Assembly (NCBI GenBank): GCA_013396755.1
Contig: VWZF01013053.1
Location: 2,055,707-2,119,706 of the forward strand
Source of the DNA: Sclerurus mexicanus
Lineage: Eukaryota > Chordata > Aves > Passeriformes > Furnariidae
Length of the DNA: 64,000 bases
Reading direction: 5' to 3'
Of the stretch, positions 38,021 through 51,500 are shown piece by piece. Position 1 is the stretch's first letter. Each line of letters starts with the position of its first letter. Position numbers and translations under genes: made by a program. The notes beneath the pieces were generated by a model, which was not told the origin of the DNA, ran no database searches, and saw only the letters and a list, made by a program, of their open reading frames with translations.

Positions 38021-41000
38021 TATCTGTTGTATCTACTATTCCTTGTCTTTCCAATTTAATTGCTGCAATTTCCTTATGGTTTGGTTTGGGGTTTTTTTTC
38101 CAAATTTGATGAATAGGCAATTAGTGATTAGTGAAAATAGTTTAAACCAACCTTCAACTATTTCAGTAAGCATCCCCCCTATTCTGTTTACATGAAAACC
38201 CCCATGTATGGGAAACTTTAAGGTTGGTTTCCTATATTGCATTTACCAAATATATGAGAAAGGCATATGAAAAAGCTTTCAAGTTTTGCTGTGCTGACAG
38301 CTCCTTGCAGTGGAGGTCAGAGCCTTTCAGCGATCTGCCACTCTCCAATACCTGTTCAAAGCCCTGCAAAGGCTGCCAGTTGAGCATCCATTTAGCAGTA
38401 AGTGTCAGTTTTCCCCTTGCTCAACTGAACTCCGTAAAAAAACATTCTTTAATGGAATAGGAGCAGGCTATGACCTCAATACCCAAATCAAAAATTGATC
38501 TTTTGGTGCCTTTTTTCACAGTCTGTTGCTTTAGATGATATCTATATATATACCTTAATAAAATCTCTATCTTAGCGTACAATTCAGACCTGACTGAAGA
38601 GCTGAATAAGAATTGGAACTCAGTGTGCTTTAAGATTCTGGTGGTTTGGAATACTTGTTTCTCATATGTGCAATCTTCCACAGTGTGTTTCTGTAGTGAG
38701 AAAATCCAAGTGCATTATTCCTTTTATGTGTGTGACCCTTAGCTCTACGTTGTGTCGTGCAGTAAGACATGGGGTGAGACAGCCTGGTGCAGTGTAGGAA
38801 CATCAAGCGATCTCATCCTGCAGCTCAGGCCAAGAAGTCCTGTGGTATTTATAGCAGATGTTGACCCCCTGACCTCCTGGCCTGTTCACCGTGGAGTCGC
38901 GTGCAATCGGTTGTGCTCTCTGGAACTCTTCACGCCAGCTGAGGGAGCTGACTCCTCAGACAAAGGGATGGCACAAAAGGAACAGTAGTCAGGCAGGCTG
39001 TCCTCTGTGTAGTGCAGATCCTCACTGGGTATGTCATTGACTTAAATTTCCTAACTGCATTCAGATGTGGAAAGGCACAAAGCGATACCAGGCATTTGAG
39101 GGAGAGCAATACAAAGGATTAGGTACCAGAAACTTTTGGGTCTCTGTTTGACTCCTTTGGCTTGGCTTTTGTAACTTGGCTTTTAAATCTTAATAGTGCA
39201 AGAGTGATAGGTTCAGGTAAGTCCAGGTGATAATCATAGTTTTAAAAAACCTACTTTGACATCGCTTGCATGACAGCCTAACCCAAAATACTGCATTAGG
39301 TCTTTGTAATCTTAATGGTAAATGTTGACTTTTTCCAAGCAAACAATTACAAATCCTCATTTAGACTTAACAGAAGATTGTTAAAAAGAAAAAGCTAGTG
39401 ACCTTAAAGTTTTGTATTCTGTACAACATGTTGTACATTTGTTTTGGTTGTTACAGCGACCAGGCTTTTTAGATATCTGTAAAATATAGGTCAGAATTCT
39501 CCTTGTTTCAGTGCAGAAAACATTGAAAGATTTCAACCTTCACTAGAAACAGAAACGCTTTCACTGTAGGAATTGCTGACATCTTGAAATTAGTTCTCTT
39601 AGAAAGCAAAAGTTTTTAAATAATAAAAAAACATAGAAAAAATCCTGGGAAATATCAGAAAAAAATTTCAATGGGAGCAAACTTGTTATGTAAAACTAGC
39701 ATGTCTACTTTGAATTAGCATTTTGAAACAATAGATTTAATTTCAAACATAGAAAAATTTTAACATCATTTACATTGTGGCTCACAGATAATTTTTGTAC
39801 AGAAGATTTTCACACAAAGCATTTCAAGTTGCTTTACTGGAGACTGAAAAGCAACAGGATACAAGCCCTGGTTCCATTTAAGCATGAAGCCTATAGTGTT
39901 TGAATGTGTATAATTTTAGATACATAAATAGACGTGCAGGTAGGCACTGTGCTAGAGCCTTCCTTCATCTCCTGGTGTGAGGGACGTACGACTCTGGAAC
40001 TTCATTCCACAAATATGCACTCACTTCAAAGACACTCATTTGAGCCCTTTCCCTTAAATTAAATACTAATGAGCAAGTCTGAAGCCTGTGCGATTCGTTA
40101 TTCACACACAAGCCAGGCTACACCTAAGATAAAGAGAGAATAATTAAAACAGATTATTGCAGTAAGTTAATAACTCGATGCATTAATAGATTCTTTTGTA
40201 AAGGGAAGAATATGAAATTTCATAATTCTTTGACCAATTATGTCTGTAGCAAAGAGTTTCATGAAGACAGACAGCGACACAAATGTACCACATTTTAATG
40301 ACAGCATTTATATCAGGGTTATATTTTTTTCTTTGACTTCTAACCCAAGCAGTTTCTCCTTTATTCCAGTGAGAGTTTATGAGAATTACCTTTTGTAACA
40401 GAAGTACAAGACTACCCATAGATCACTGATTTTATTTCAAAATTATGAACAGTCTCCTTGTTCTGTGCTTTTCTTCTGGACAATGAAAAAAAAAATTAAA
40501 ATATTACCTGTGTTTAAGTTTTTTGTAAATGAAGGAAAACCAGGCAACAAATTCCCATTTAAAAGTGGTTATTGCAAAGAGAGAAGTAATAATTATTTTT
40601 CATGACTTCTTGACCTGTTTAATCAAGTCATTATTGCTGGAGAAAGGATTTCATTTTTGACTTACACTTTATTTATCTCTTATGTCTTTATCAGGTGATT
40701 AATGTTAAATATGTGGCTTATTTCTTCTTAGAGAAATGCTATATTGATTTTATTCACAGGATAATTTAATTTCCATCAGTATTTTAACTTCAATAGAATC
40801 AGAATTTTTCCTGAGGAATAGAAAAAATTGCTACTTAAAGGGAATTAAGTTTTGCTCTTGATAAATTGGGAAACACCACACATTAGTTCATGGCAGAATT
40901 AACTGAAATATCATCATTACTATGGATCAGACTTTAAATTCATGCCAGAATTTAGAAGAAGGTATGGTAAGTAATCTATTGCAACTAGATGTCTTTTAAA

Positions 41001-42319
41001 AATTGTAATTTTTGTAGATGAGTGGGAAAATGCCTCAGCTAATCTTAAAATGTAAGAAACAGGTTGTAGAGAAATGTGTTGTGGTTATGGTTAATGGCTA
41101 CTTCTTTTTATAAAAAGCTTCAAATTTTTAAATTTCTAACCTCCAGCAATAATGATTTTGTTTAGAAGATGATTTTTTGCATGGATTCTTGTAGATATTT
41201 AATTAACAGGCTATTAAAGGGATAAGAGAGCATACCATAGGTGGGGTAATGGACAGTGATAAATGTTGGCATTGATGGTGCAGCTTTCCCAGACAGTGAG
41301 ATTTTGAATGATGGTCAATGCAGACTAATAAATTTTGACCATCTGGTGGCATTAGAAATGGAGTTCCCCACCAGAGAAGAGGAGGCATGAGAGACTTGGT
41401 TTGCTGGTGCACAGCTCAGGAATTAGAATTCTTCTTAAGTAATTTTTACACGTGCAGTTCACATAGTTTTGCTATGTTCCCTACAGCTTTTTTCCTTCCC
41501 TTTTGTAGCACAAAAAGCATTCAATCTACTCGTAAAATCTCTCTATTTTTTAAATGCCATGAGTGGAATTTCTATCTATATATTTTTATAAGAACCACCT
41601 AATCTGGATATAAAATTATAAACAATACTAAACAAAACTGGTGTCCTGCTGCCAGGTAACTCATCAGGCGCTCTCAGTCTGTGGAGTCACAGAGTTTTGA
41701 AAGAGGTAAAACTCAGGGGAAATCTGAATTGGAAAAGTTACATAATTTTGTAAAAAGGCAAAAACCTCCTTGTTTTATAAAAACTTTTCAAAATCTCTGG
41801 TTGTGTATTGTACAAATTTAGTGGCTTTCTACAAGACAGAGGGAAGGGAACCAATTTTTACTTCTATACTCCAAAGACTCTGTGCCTGTAGATTAAAATG
41901 TGATTGATTTCTTTAATATTTCATTTGACAGACATGCCCAGATCCACGTCTCCTTGAATGTCTCATTGCATGAGCACTTATCAGCAATTGCCCTCAGTGA
42001 AATGTATTAGGTATGCCTATTAATACTCTGACAGTTAATAAGTTCTCAGTTGATTCAGGGACTAGAAGTGTTTGTTCATGTTTGAAGATTAATAATAGGT
42101 TAAGCCTATCATTTAAAGAGAAAGGAATCCTCCACAGCCCAGTTTATTCCAACCTGCAAACATAATTTACTCTTTGGTGTGCGATAGTTTTGAAGTTTTA
42201 CTTTAAAGTGTGATTGCAAAGAATGTTTAGACTAGTGACTCCAGGCTTTGGAAATTGCTGCAAAGATTTAATAACAGAATCAATTTAACCTAAATTTAGC
42301 AAGTGGTTGTGATTCAGAC

Positions 42320-42453
42320 CGTAGCTGCACGCGCTGCTGCAGTGCAGTGTTTGGAGAGGCAAGAGCTCTCCTGTCAGTCAGTCGCGGGCTGAGGCTCGGG
42401 AACACGGACACCATTCCACCCTGTGTGCAATTCCCGCACGGTTTGCACACGCG
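42320..42453. promoter_or_regulatory. Compact CpG cluster, possible regulatory element
   Basis: Eleven CpG dinucleotides fall within 134 bases (42320, 42330, 42332, 42383, 42385, 42397, 42405, 42435, 42439, 42450 and 42452), while the flanking AT-rich kilobases have very few. The end contains CACGCGTG, a palindrome carrying GCGTG/CACGC cores. It is too short to be a classic CpG island. It could be an unmethylated enhancer or small promoter, a remnant of a CpG-rich repeat, or chance. Confidence 0.35.
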
Positions 42454-45439
42454 TGCTTGCTTGTGGCACAGAGCTGGAGGTCTGTGACATTGTTATAACT
42501 CATTATTGCTTGTTAAAGGGGACTCATGACCTGTGAACATCAATACTAAAGGCTGCTTGTAAAATCAGGTATCATCTTGAGCAACAGGGGCTTGCCTTTA
42601 TTCCAGGAGCTGTTATATAAAGAAAAGCTATCAATAGACTTCTCTTTATCTCTTTCCAAAAGATACAGGATTTTATACAATTCAGTGTGTTTTCAGCAAA
42701 AGTTGTGAAGAAGAGAGTTGGGGAGGAGTGACCTTTTAAAGCAGAGAGAGTTTCTAGCCTGTTAGCCGTAGATCTCTAGAAGTTTAGGTCTTCCTCCTCC
42801 TGACAGTTATTTGTATCAAACAGCTTCTATCGCCCTACCTATGTCGAGTAATATCATTATACAGCTTTCAAAAGTGTGACCTGCCTATTTATGTATTTAT
42901 TTCATCTTTCAGCTTCATAAAGGCACTCAGCAAATATATAGATAAATAGAAAAGAAGCAACAGCTTGACCTGACCCAACATCTGTACCCATGACCTCCTT
43001 GCCACACCGAGTACCAGCACTGCCTGAGCTAAGGTGGGGGTCTCTTCCCTGTTCAAAGGAGCCTTCACACTCTACACTCCACAGGTCTTTCCAGGATTAC
43101 ACTGAACCTGGTGGGTGTAAATTTGTCATTCCAACAAGGGTAGCATAAAAGAGAGGATCTGAGAGAAGCCTGCTTTGAAACAACAATTTTCTGGTCTCTC
43201 CTCTCTCTCAGTTTTTGTTAAAAATGGTGCCCTCTTCCTTATTTACTTCTAGGGGAACAAAATACATGTCTGGTGGTATCCAGAATTATCTCAGTTGTTT
43301 AATTGTTATGTCACATTGTACATGATGCAGTTTACTGGAATTAAAGTTATCACCAATAAACTTTCAAATAGATTGAGTTCTTCAGGTGAGCTTCTCTCCT
43401 GAAAGAATTCTTTTGAGTGTATACAGTTAACAAAAGTAGTGATTGAATTTAAACTCTGGGAGAAAAAGGATATGAGTAAGGCTCCTGAATTGTGCAGTAA
43501 TAAAAATGATAGCAGTGGCCTTTGTGACTCACAACAAAATGAGTTATGACTTCAGGAATTGACTAAAAGCTGTGGCTCAGTCCCAGAGGGTTAAGTTTTC
43601 CCATGGCTGCATATCCTCACATCAAACCAGCTTTAATCTTCTGGTATAAGTGACAGAAGAGTAAATTGTGCAATTTCATTGTTTCAGAATGAAATATGCT
43701 TAATGATATCTTGACCTGTGATCTCTGCGATGGAAGAAAGAACAGGTTCATGTGGGTTTTTTTCCTTGAGAAGTGACAGAAAAGCCCTCTTTTCAGTAGT
43801 TTGAATTGTTTCCTTTTGGTCACACGGTCAGTGTTAAATAAAAGAAATAATTTGACCAACTGGTTTTCAATTTCTGATCAAAAGTAAGTGTAAATGTGGA
43901 TTATTGATTTTGACTTAATTAAGGAAAGTGCAGCATTCAAATACTTACCTTCTTTGATTTGGATTTTTTCATGTGAGACAATAAATACTACAGTTTATTT
44001 TTATAGTTAACAGAATTTTACACACAACTGTTTTTATTTTCAGCTTTATGACTAGATTTTGCAGCTTTATTTTTCTACTCACAGTCTGAAAGAGAATCAG
44101 ACATGTAGTTTTCAAACAGGTAAAGCAGGCCGACTTACAGCTTTTTATTGAGAAATTACAAAAGTCTGTCAAAGCACAAACTTTGCATCCTTTTACAAAT
44201 ATTTCATTTTACTCCCTTCCTGTAAGCGAAATATGCAAAAAACAATAAAAAGCAGTCATCAGAGTGAAATGTATGTTAATATGAGTCATAACTGTCAACA
44301 AGCAGTTCTTTCCTCTTGATAATTGAAATAATTGACTTTGCTAAAATGAACATTCACAGATAAGTGGTGGTTTCTACTGGATGTTCAGTCCAATTACAAC
44401 CCTAAAGCAGGACACCAAGAGATAAAATGATCTGGGTTTAATAGGTGTTCACCCCTCCCTCCCCTCATCATGAGCACAAGATACCAGAGAACCGGGGCAA
44501 TCTAATATGTGGTTTTTAATTTAAGGCTTGTTTGGAAATTTTGAGCAGGTCCCTTCTCCAAGGCCAGAGCTCCAATCAATATAGTGAGACAAAACTGAAA
44601 CCTGTGCCTGTACCTGTTACAGATCTATCTAAGATGTGATTTTTATAGGCTTTGATTCCTTTCTCAGAGCCAGGTTTCATCTGCGATGATTTTTACCTCC
44701 TATTTAATTGAAAAATATATTGAGGGCAGGAAAATGTAGCCTTGTGTTAGCAGTCATTTCCTGAGGTCACAACTAGTTCCGCGTCCTCCAGAGCGGAGGG
44801 CTGTTTGGGTTGGGGTTTTGGCACCCAGAATTCTCTAAGTTGAACAGATAAAAGGGTAGAAACTGAGCAGAGAGGTCCTGCTCTTGGGCAGCTCACGGAT
44901 GGCTTGTTCGCGTAAAAAAAGCAGGCCTTTGGAGAGCAGGGCAGGGAAGCCAGTCCAGCGCAGTGTGAAAATCCAACAGCCTTACGGAATGAACGGCCCT
45001 TTTACAGCTGGAGAACCCGAAAGGAAACCTCCAGCTGTGCAGCCAGGAACCTCACTGCACAGCAGCAAGAAACACGGGACAATTCAGGGCACTCTTCCAC
45101 ACCAGGCTTAATCCCATCCAACCGTGGACTCTCACACGTATATCCCTCCTCCAAAGAAATTACTTTCCCGTCGCATCAATGAGTCATGTTCCAGCAGCAC
45201 AGCGAATGACTAAATCTAATAATATGAGGAAAGGCTGAAGAACACGTCAAAACGGCTAAGAGGGGAAAGGAGACAGAATCAAACCATCACTTTTGGCAGC
45301 GATGCAGTTTGATGAAATTGAGCACGACATGAAACTGAGCCTCCAGAGAGCTTGGGTGAATTGGAGATATTTTAGGAAAAAAATAATTTGAAGCGTCTTG
45401 CTTTTGAGACATTTCTACCAAAGGGAGAAATGTTTTGGG

Positions 45440-45532
45440 TTTTTTTTTTTTTTTTTGGGGGGGGGGNNNNNNNNNNNNNNNNNNNNNNNNNNNNNNNNNN
45501 NNNNNNNNNNNNNNNNNNNNNNNNNNNNNNNN
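45440..45532. other. T17-G10 homopolymers next to a 66-base assembly gap
   Basis: Seventeen T (45440-45456), then ten G (45457-45466), then N from 45467 to 45532. Sequence resumes with CGGTCTTTG. The gap begins inside or next to a G run, a typical place for sequencing dropout, so the true gap content may be G-rich and its length uncertain. The 106-codon open frame drawn across it should be ignored. Confidence 0.95.
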
Positions 45533-48500
45533 CGGTCTTTGTGAAGAATAAAGTCTTTGGAAAAATAAGAATTTACCTGGATCAGGCTGGAAATTTTAGT
45601 TTTCCAGTGGGATTTTTACAAACACCTGACCTATGTTCAAGCAGTTTAGCTCTCATTTCCTATCAGTTTAGGCTGACCCTGGCTTACATCTGCAGCAGCT
45701 GTTTCTGAATTTTGCCAAACTGAGTCATTTCGGTTGTAAATATGTTGAAGCACCAGCTCATACAGTATTTAATGTCTGTAGTCCCTTTCTTCATCTTCCT
45801 CATTCATTGCTTTTTCCTGCAATTCGTGCTCTCTGAAAGACCTTCACTGTTTAATTTTTGTGCCTTTATTTTTATTTTTTTTCCCACGGCACTGTAGGGT
45901 AGCGAGGATTTGTATAATTCAGGGCTTTTTCCTGCGGGGGACAGTGTGATCCATTCGAGGCTCCCATCCATCTGGTGTCCACAGACAGTAGCTGACATTG
46001 GGGCAGGTTTGTAAGTAGAGCACTGAGAGCAATTAGCATTTGAATTAAAGCTACCTGTGGATAACAACAGGTGATTACCCTATTTAACAGCTGTTAAGTG
46101 GTGTTATTTGCCAGCTATAGACCACAGACTGAGTGAGTTGTGTGCATACAAATGGGAGTTACAGTGCATACAAACGAAGGATGTTAATTAAATAATATTT
46201 TTAAAATTGCAATTATGAAATCTATAGAGGTCATCTCAAAACAGGTAATCGGTAGCAAAGGAAAGGCTTTTGGAACTCTTTTAGAATGCAAACCAATAAC
46301 TTTGTAATTGCTAAAGACCTCTGTTTGGGCAGTCAGCCTTTTGTTCCAGAAGCAGAAAAACAAAGCTTGCTATTACACTTATTCAGCTTCTGGCAAGAAA
46401 AGGAAATAGTGAGAAATTAAAACACATGAGATTATTTTCTCCTTCTGTTTTATCTCTGCATTTCCAACAAGGCTTAATCAACCTCAGTGTTCTTTGGAAA
46501 GTACAATACTGTTCCCTCCGTACATGCCTACTTTTCTCCGTGCGTATGTGGGAGAAGCTGCTCCACTAACTCCCTCCCTTCTGTGCTGGGGGAGGATGGA
46601 TGCCTTTTTTTTAACATTTGGGTGGCATATGGCTGTGCAACATCCCTCTTAAATCCATGTGGGGTCTGTACCACGGTTCTGCTTCGCATATTGCTGCAGA
46701 ATATCTCGCTGGGTCTGGCTGCACCTTTCCAGTTGATATTCTCGTTGCCTCAGAAGCTTTTTTCTGTGAACATCTTCTCCAAGGGTATGGATTTTCAATG
46801 ACCTTGTTTTAAGACCTCCCAAGGCATATGAAGGGAATCTATCTACCGAGACAGTCTGATTAAATTTCTGCTTTAAGTATTTGCTTGCACTCTCTGAACA
46901 GAATTACTTTATTAGTGATGATTGGTCTCATTGCTACTCCAGAACTGACTGAGTTTTGTGTAAGTGCAACTGTCACAAATTACAAGATGAACTTAACTTC
47001 TTCCCCGTGGAATAATTATCCATTGAGTTAAAAAGGTCCTGTGATTTCTGCATGTGTACATTTTCATTATATTAGTATGAATAGAGATGTCCAATTCTTT
47101 TATAGATACTGATGCTGGTGTTCAGTGCTCACTTCCAGAGTGCTGGAACGCAGGATAAATGCTAGAGCTTAGAAGGGATCCCTGTTTTTAATTAAAGCGT
47201 TAACTGTAGTAGGTAACTGAACTGAAATTAAATGCCTGTTAACCATCTGATACTGGCCAATTGTATGCTACATCCCTAGCTAGAAAATTTTCATACTGAC
47301 AACCTTATTTAACTGGAAATAGATGTGGGTCAGAACGGAACCTGTCTGCTATTAAAAGGCTCGTAATGACTTTCAGACATTTAAGTTAAAGCATCATTCC
47401 CCTCAGACATAGCCACACTGCAGAAGGCTTGGATATTTACAAATAAATCCCATGGAATCAAAGCAGTTATTTGAATAGTGTTCAGTAAGGTTTGGCTATA
47501 TAAACACCTTCAGGTATGTTTTTTCCATGGGGTTATCCAGCCATCATTATCTCAAAGATAATGATGCTCACCCATTCTTCTGCCCACAGTAGGCCAGAAA
47601 CAAACCCTGTATTTAGCAGCAGGCTATCTTTATCCATAAAATATACATGGCTGATCTTTTCTTTATTCTTTTAATGTCAAGCAGAAAATGATATATTTTT
47701 TTTGTAGATAGCTTCCTGTCACAAGAATCTTGAAGACTTGCAAAAATCTGCTGCCAACCAACCAGTACTTTCTAAAGCCATCAGTCCTAAAATAGTGCCA
47801 AGTATTACATTGGTATAGGTCTCAGTTCAGAATGTCCTGAGATTTTGTGTTTGCCAAGCTTTTTTACTTGCTTTATTTTACAGTTGCGGGACACTTACCA
47901 CTGCGTGCAGCGTCCTTGCTATCAGCACATGGGCATCGACTTGTTGCAGGATTAGTGTCATAAATACCATTTATCTTTTTTCCTTACGCATCCTGTGTTG
48001 GGTGATGCACATCTTCGATGAACAGGAGGTCTCCTGCTGTAGGAAGAGCAGTCATGTAACGAAAAAAGGTGGGTACTCAGCACAGACAGGTTCACTGAAT
48101 GAGGGAGAGTTCCAAGACGTGTCAGTCCCTTGCTTGACAAAGAAAAGCCAAAGGAAAGCCTTGCTAAATCACGTGGCACTTGGCAGTGACTCCCCACACC
48201 ACAGTGAGATCAGTTCAATCCACCTTGCCTTTTTGATACCTTCTTCCTGCTAATCTGTATCTGAGATGATTACTTCAAACAATACAAATCTAAATGTCTG
48301 TTTAAACATAATGAGATAAATATATCTAGAGACAGCTCTGATTTTTTTTTTAATTAAAAAGGAATAGTTTAAAGTGCAGAGAGGATAACAGTGTGTTCTT
48401 AAGCAAAGACAGGATTTAGCTTCAATATCTGATGAATCAGCATCTAAAGTGAGAATTTGGTGGTTTGGTGTTCTTCATCCAGCATAAAAAGTCATTTGCC

Positions 48501-51500
48501 TCTAAAAAGTCATGAGACAAAGGAACCCTCACATTTACTTTGTTGTATAGAAAAATTATGGGAAATATTCTTCAGGAATATAGTATTTCAACACTGTGAC
48601 TGATAAAACCTCTTGAAAATAGGGTTATTTATATCAGCCACACATTCACATGATCTGCAAATGTGCCAAACTGATTCTTAAACTTAGTTGTTACATAATT
48701 ATGACATTAAGCTGCAAAGGAAACTATAATATGTTGTAAATATTTTGATTTGCTCTCTGTTTTTTGTGCTTGGCACATCTATCGGGAGCAAAATATAGAA
48801 AATGCGAATGCATATTAACTAACAAATTACTAATACATGAAAGAAATATGGCAATTGTGGTACCTTATTAGAGCCACAAATCTTTTTTTTTTTTTCCATT
48901 ATCATTGTGGCTTGAAAACCTTATAAATAAAGGATGAAAGAAATTTCATCTAATTAAGATACTGCATTGTAATGTTAGCACTATTGATAGAACAGCTATT
49001 TAACAACATTGTAATGAAGGTTCAATTGTCACAGCTTCTGAAGGTGTTACACAGTGGTTTAATATGTTAATTTTTTCATAATTTCTTTAAGCAGTGCTTA
49101 ATATCAGTCATGTTTGTGTTCAATTATTTCCAATCTTTTACACAAAGGAAAGAATGTTACAACGTAGGTTTTCATTACTCAAAATTTACCACACCAATCA
49201 GTTTGAAAAGTGAGAAAAGTAAACCTTATTAAGCCACTGCTTTATTTCACAATGCTTATAATAAATAATTCTTGCAATAAATGAACTAAATTTTATTGGT
49301 AAATAATGCAGGAAATGCATCAGACTGAGGAGGATTAAGTGTTCCTTTCAGAATAGAGACACATTCTTCAATGTCCAGATGCCCAGGGATAATGTTTAAT
49401 TAACCCACTGAGTTATAAATTCATGCAGACTTTTCTTCATCATTATAAAACCCATAGTAGAAAATGCTTCAGAAACTAGCCTCTCTCATAAACCAGCTAA
49501 TATTAATTTGCCCATTGTTTAATTAGGAAATCATTGCAAATAGAGATGGTTAAGGGGTCAGGAGGCCCTTGGAAATTTTTAAGTTCATTTGCTGCTGCTC
49601 TGTGTTTTGAGAGAATTGTCAAGCAAGTCATCATCATGTCCAGACTTACAGATTGGTTCTAGACACACATTAATGCTCAAGTCACATCTCTACAAGTCCT
49701 TCCTTCCCCTTTTTTCATACTGCATGTGGTGCCCTACACTTGCTGTTCCCAAGTGTCACCATCAGTGGTATATTTGCTATGGATACTCATAGTAGACGTG
49801 GCCACCAGGGCAGATCTGTGCCAAAAGGGCACAAGTTGAGGACATAAACCAACTATAAGACAGACATGGTTTGGCCATTCTGTGTATTTCTGAAACGCAA
49901 GTCTGCACCAAAGTCATAATTTATAATTACCCTTTGGATAGTATGAGCTAGGCATATTCACATGACTTGCAACTGTTGACTCTCCTTAAAGCAGGTTTAT
50001 ATGGGGATGAGGTAGACAGAGAGAGAGGATCTCTCTCATGTCCAGCTGTTGCTTTCCTGAACTACTCAGAGTCCACTTTAAATAAAATCTAATCCAAACT
50101 GGGCAAAGTGCATTTAGTACTTTCCTTTGAAACCTTCCAGAATCCTTAAACTATCAGCTCTTGTGGTTCACTGACTACCTGAATGAAATATTTTCAACTG
50201 ATTTGGCACATCTTCAAAGGAACAGATGGTTCCGTCTTTACTGCAAAAACAATAACTGCAGCAACAACATAATATTATGTGGTTCTGCCTGGAACCTCTT
50301 TAAATATAAGGGACAGCTTGTTGACCATCTTACATTCCTGATAATTACCTCAAGGAAGGAATATATTTCCCAAGAAAATCATATTATATTTTTCTAAGCA
50401 AAGTATCATGTCCACGGAGCAGTTGACTGAGACTGAGAGAGACTGAACTGTTATGGATGAGTTTCTAATAGGACCTCCTCAGCAACACAGCAGCTGGAAG
50501 GAGAGAGAGATTATGAAAATGTTGATGTTGAGAGACTTCTTTACCAAAGCTAAAAATATGTTACAAAGAAAATCACAGGAAAAGAAAATGGGAACTAAGC
50601 TCAGAGAAGCACAAATGATGTGATTAGGAGTATGCAGCAAAAGCACAAGAGATTTGAAATGGCCAGAAATTGTCCAGATTACTACCCAGGTTCTTTTAGA
50701 GAATGTTTTTAATGGTCATGGTCTAGAAGGGTTTGTTATAAACCAGTATAGAGTACATTTTTTGGAATGGGATTCTCCTGAATTTGCCCTTTAGTTTCTA
50801 ATATTTCAGAACAGGAAAAGCAATATAATTGACAAAGTAATTTTCTTCTATTATTGAAAAAGAAGTAATCAAATATACAAGATTAACATTAGGGATGAAG
50901 CAATAAATAGAGAGCTCATTGTATCGAATGCATACTGATTTGCATGTTTTAAGGGTAATATATAAAAAAGTGGCATTCATTAAAAAGAAAACCTTTCCCT
51001 GTGCAGATTAGCTGTCAAATAGGAAACCTGATTTTTCCTGTACCCTTCTATTTTTAAATCCCAAGTAAATTCTCCAAAATACTAGTGCATATTACAGAAG
51101 AAATACTCTTCTGCATACAAGACCTATGCCACTGTCAGTTTTCTGTCTTTTATAGGCAACTCTAACTATTGGTAATGTGCTACCGAAGAAATATTTGGGG
51201 AGCTACTTTAGCTGAGGCAGAGTTTAAACATTTAGTTGCTGTGTCTTTGGCTTTTCAGCTGCTCGCAGCCTGTGCTGCCTCTTCTGTTCAGATGGTGAAT
51301 AGGGTGGGGAGAGGATCCTGCTTAAAATCAGTATGCTGAGGACTTTGTTTTCTGGTCATTTTTCAGCTAGATTTGATTCCTGATCCAATTCATTGCATGG
51401 ATCTGATGATGAGACTGCTGCGTGCAGGGGGAGTAACTCCTAAGGAGCACAGAGTCCGTAATTTAGCTCTGCAAATGCATGTCAGGCTATGGCTGGCATG

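Noticed and set aside
41203..41412. Minus-strand 69-codon frame considered as a transposase fragment
   Set aside because: No catalytic motif, terminal inverted repeats or recognisable similarity.
44884..45111. Open frame in the CpG-richer stretch
   Set aside because: It has no ATG at its stated start, no domain, low-complexity composition and no splice or promoter context. Only the CpG content is worth noting.
45388..45708. 106-codon plus-strand open frame
   Set aside because: It runs through a poly-T/poly-G tract and 66 N, so the frame is artificial.
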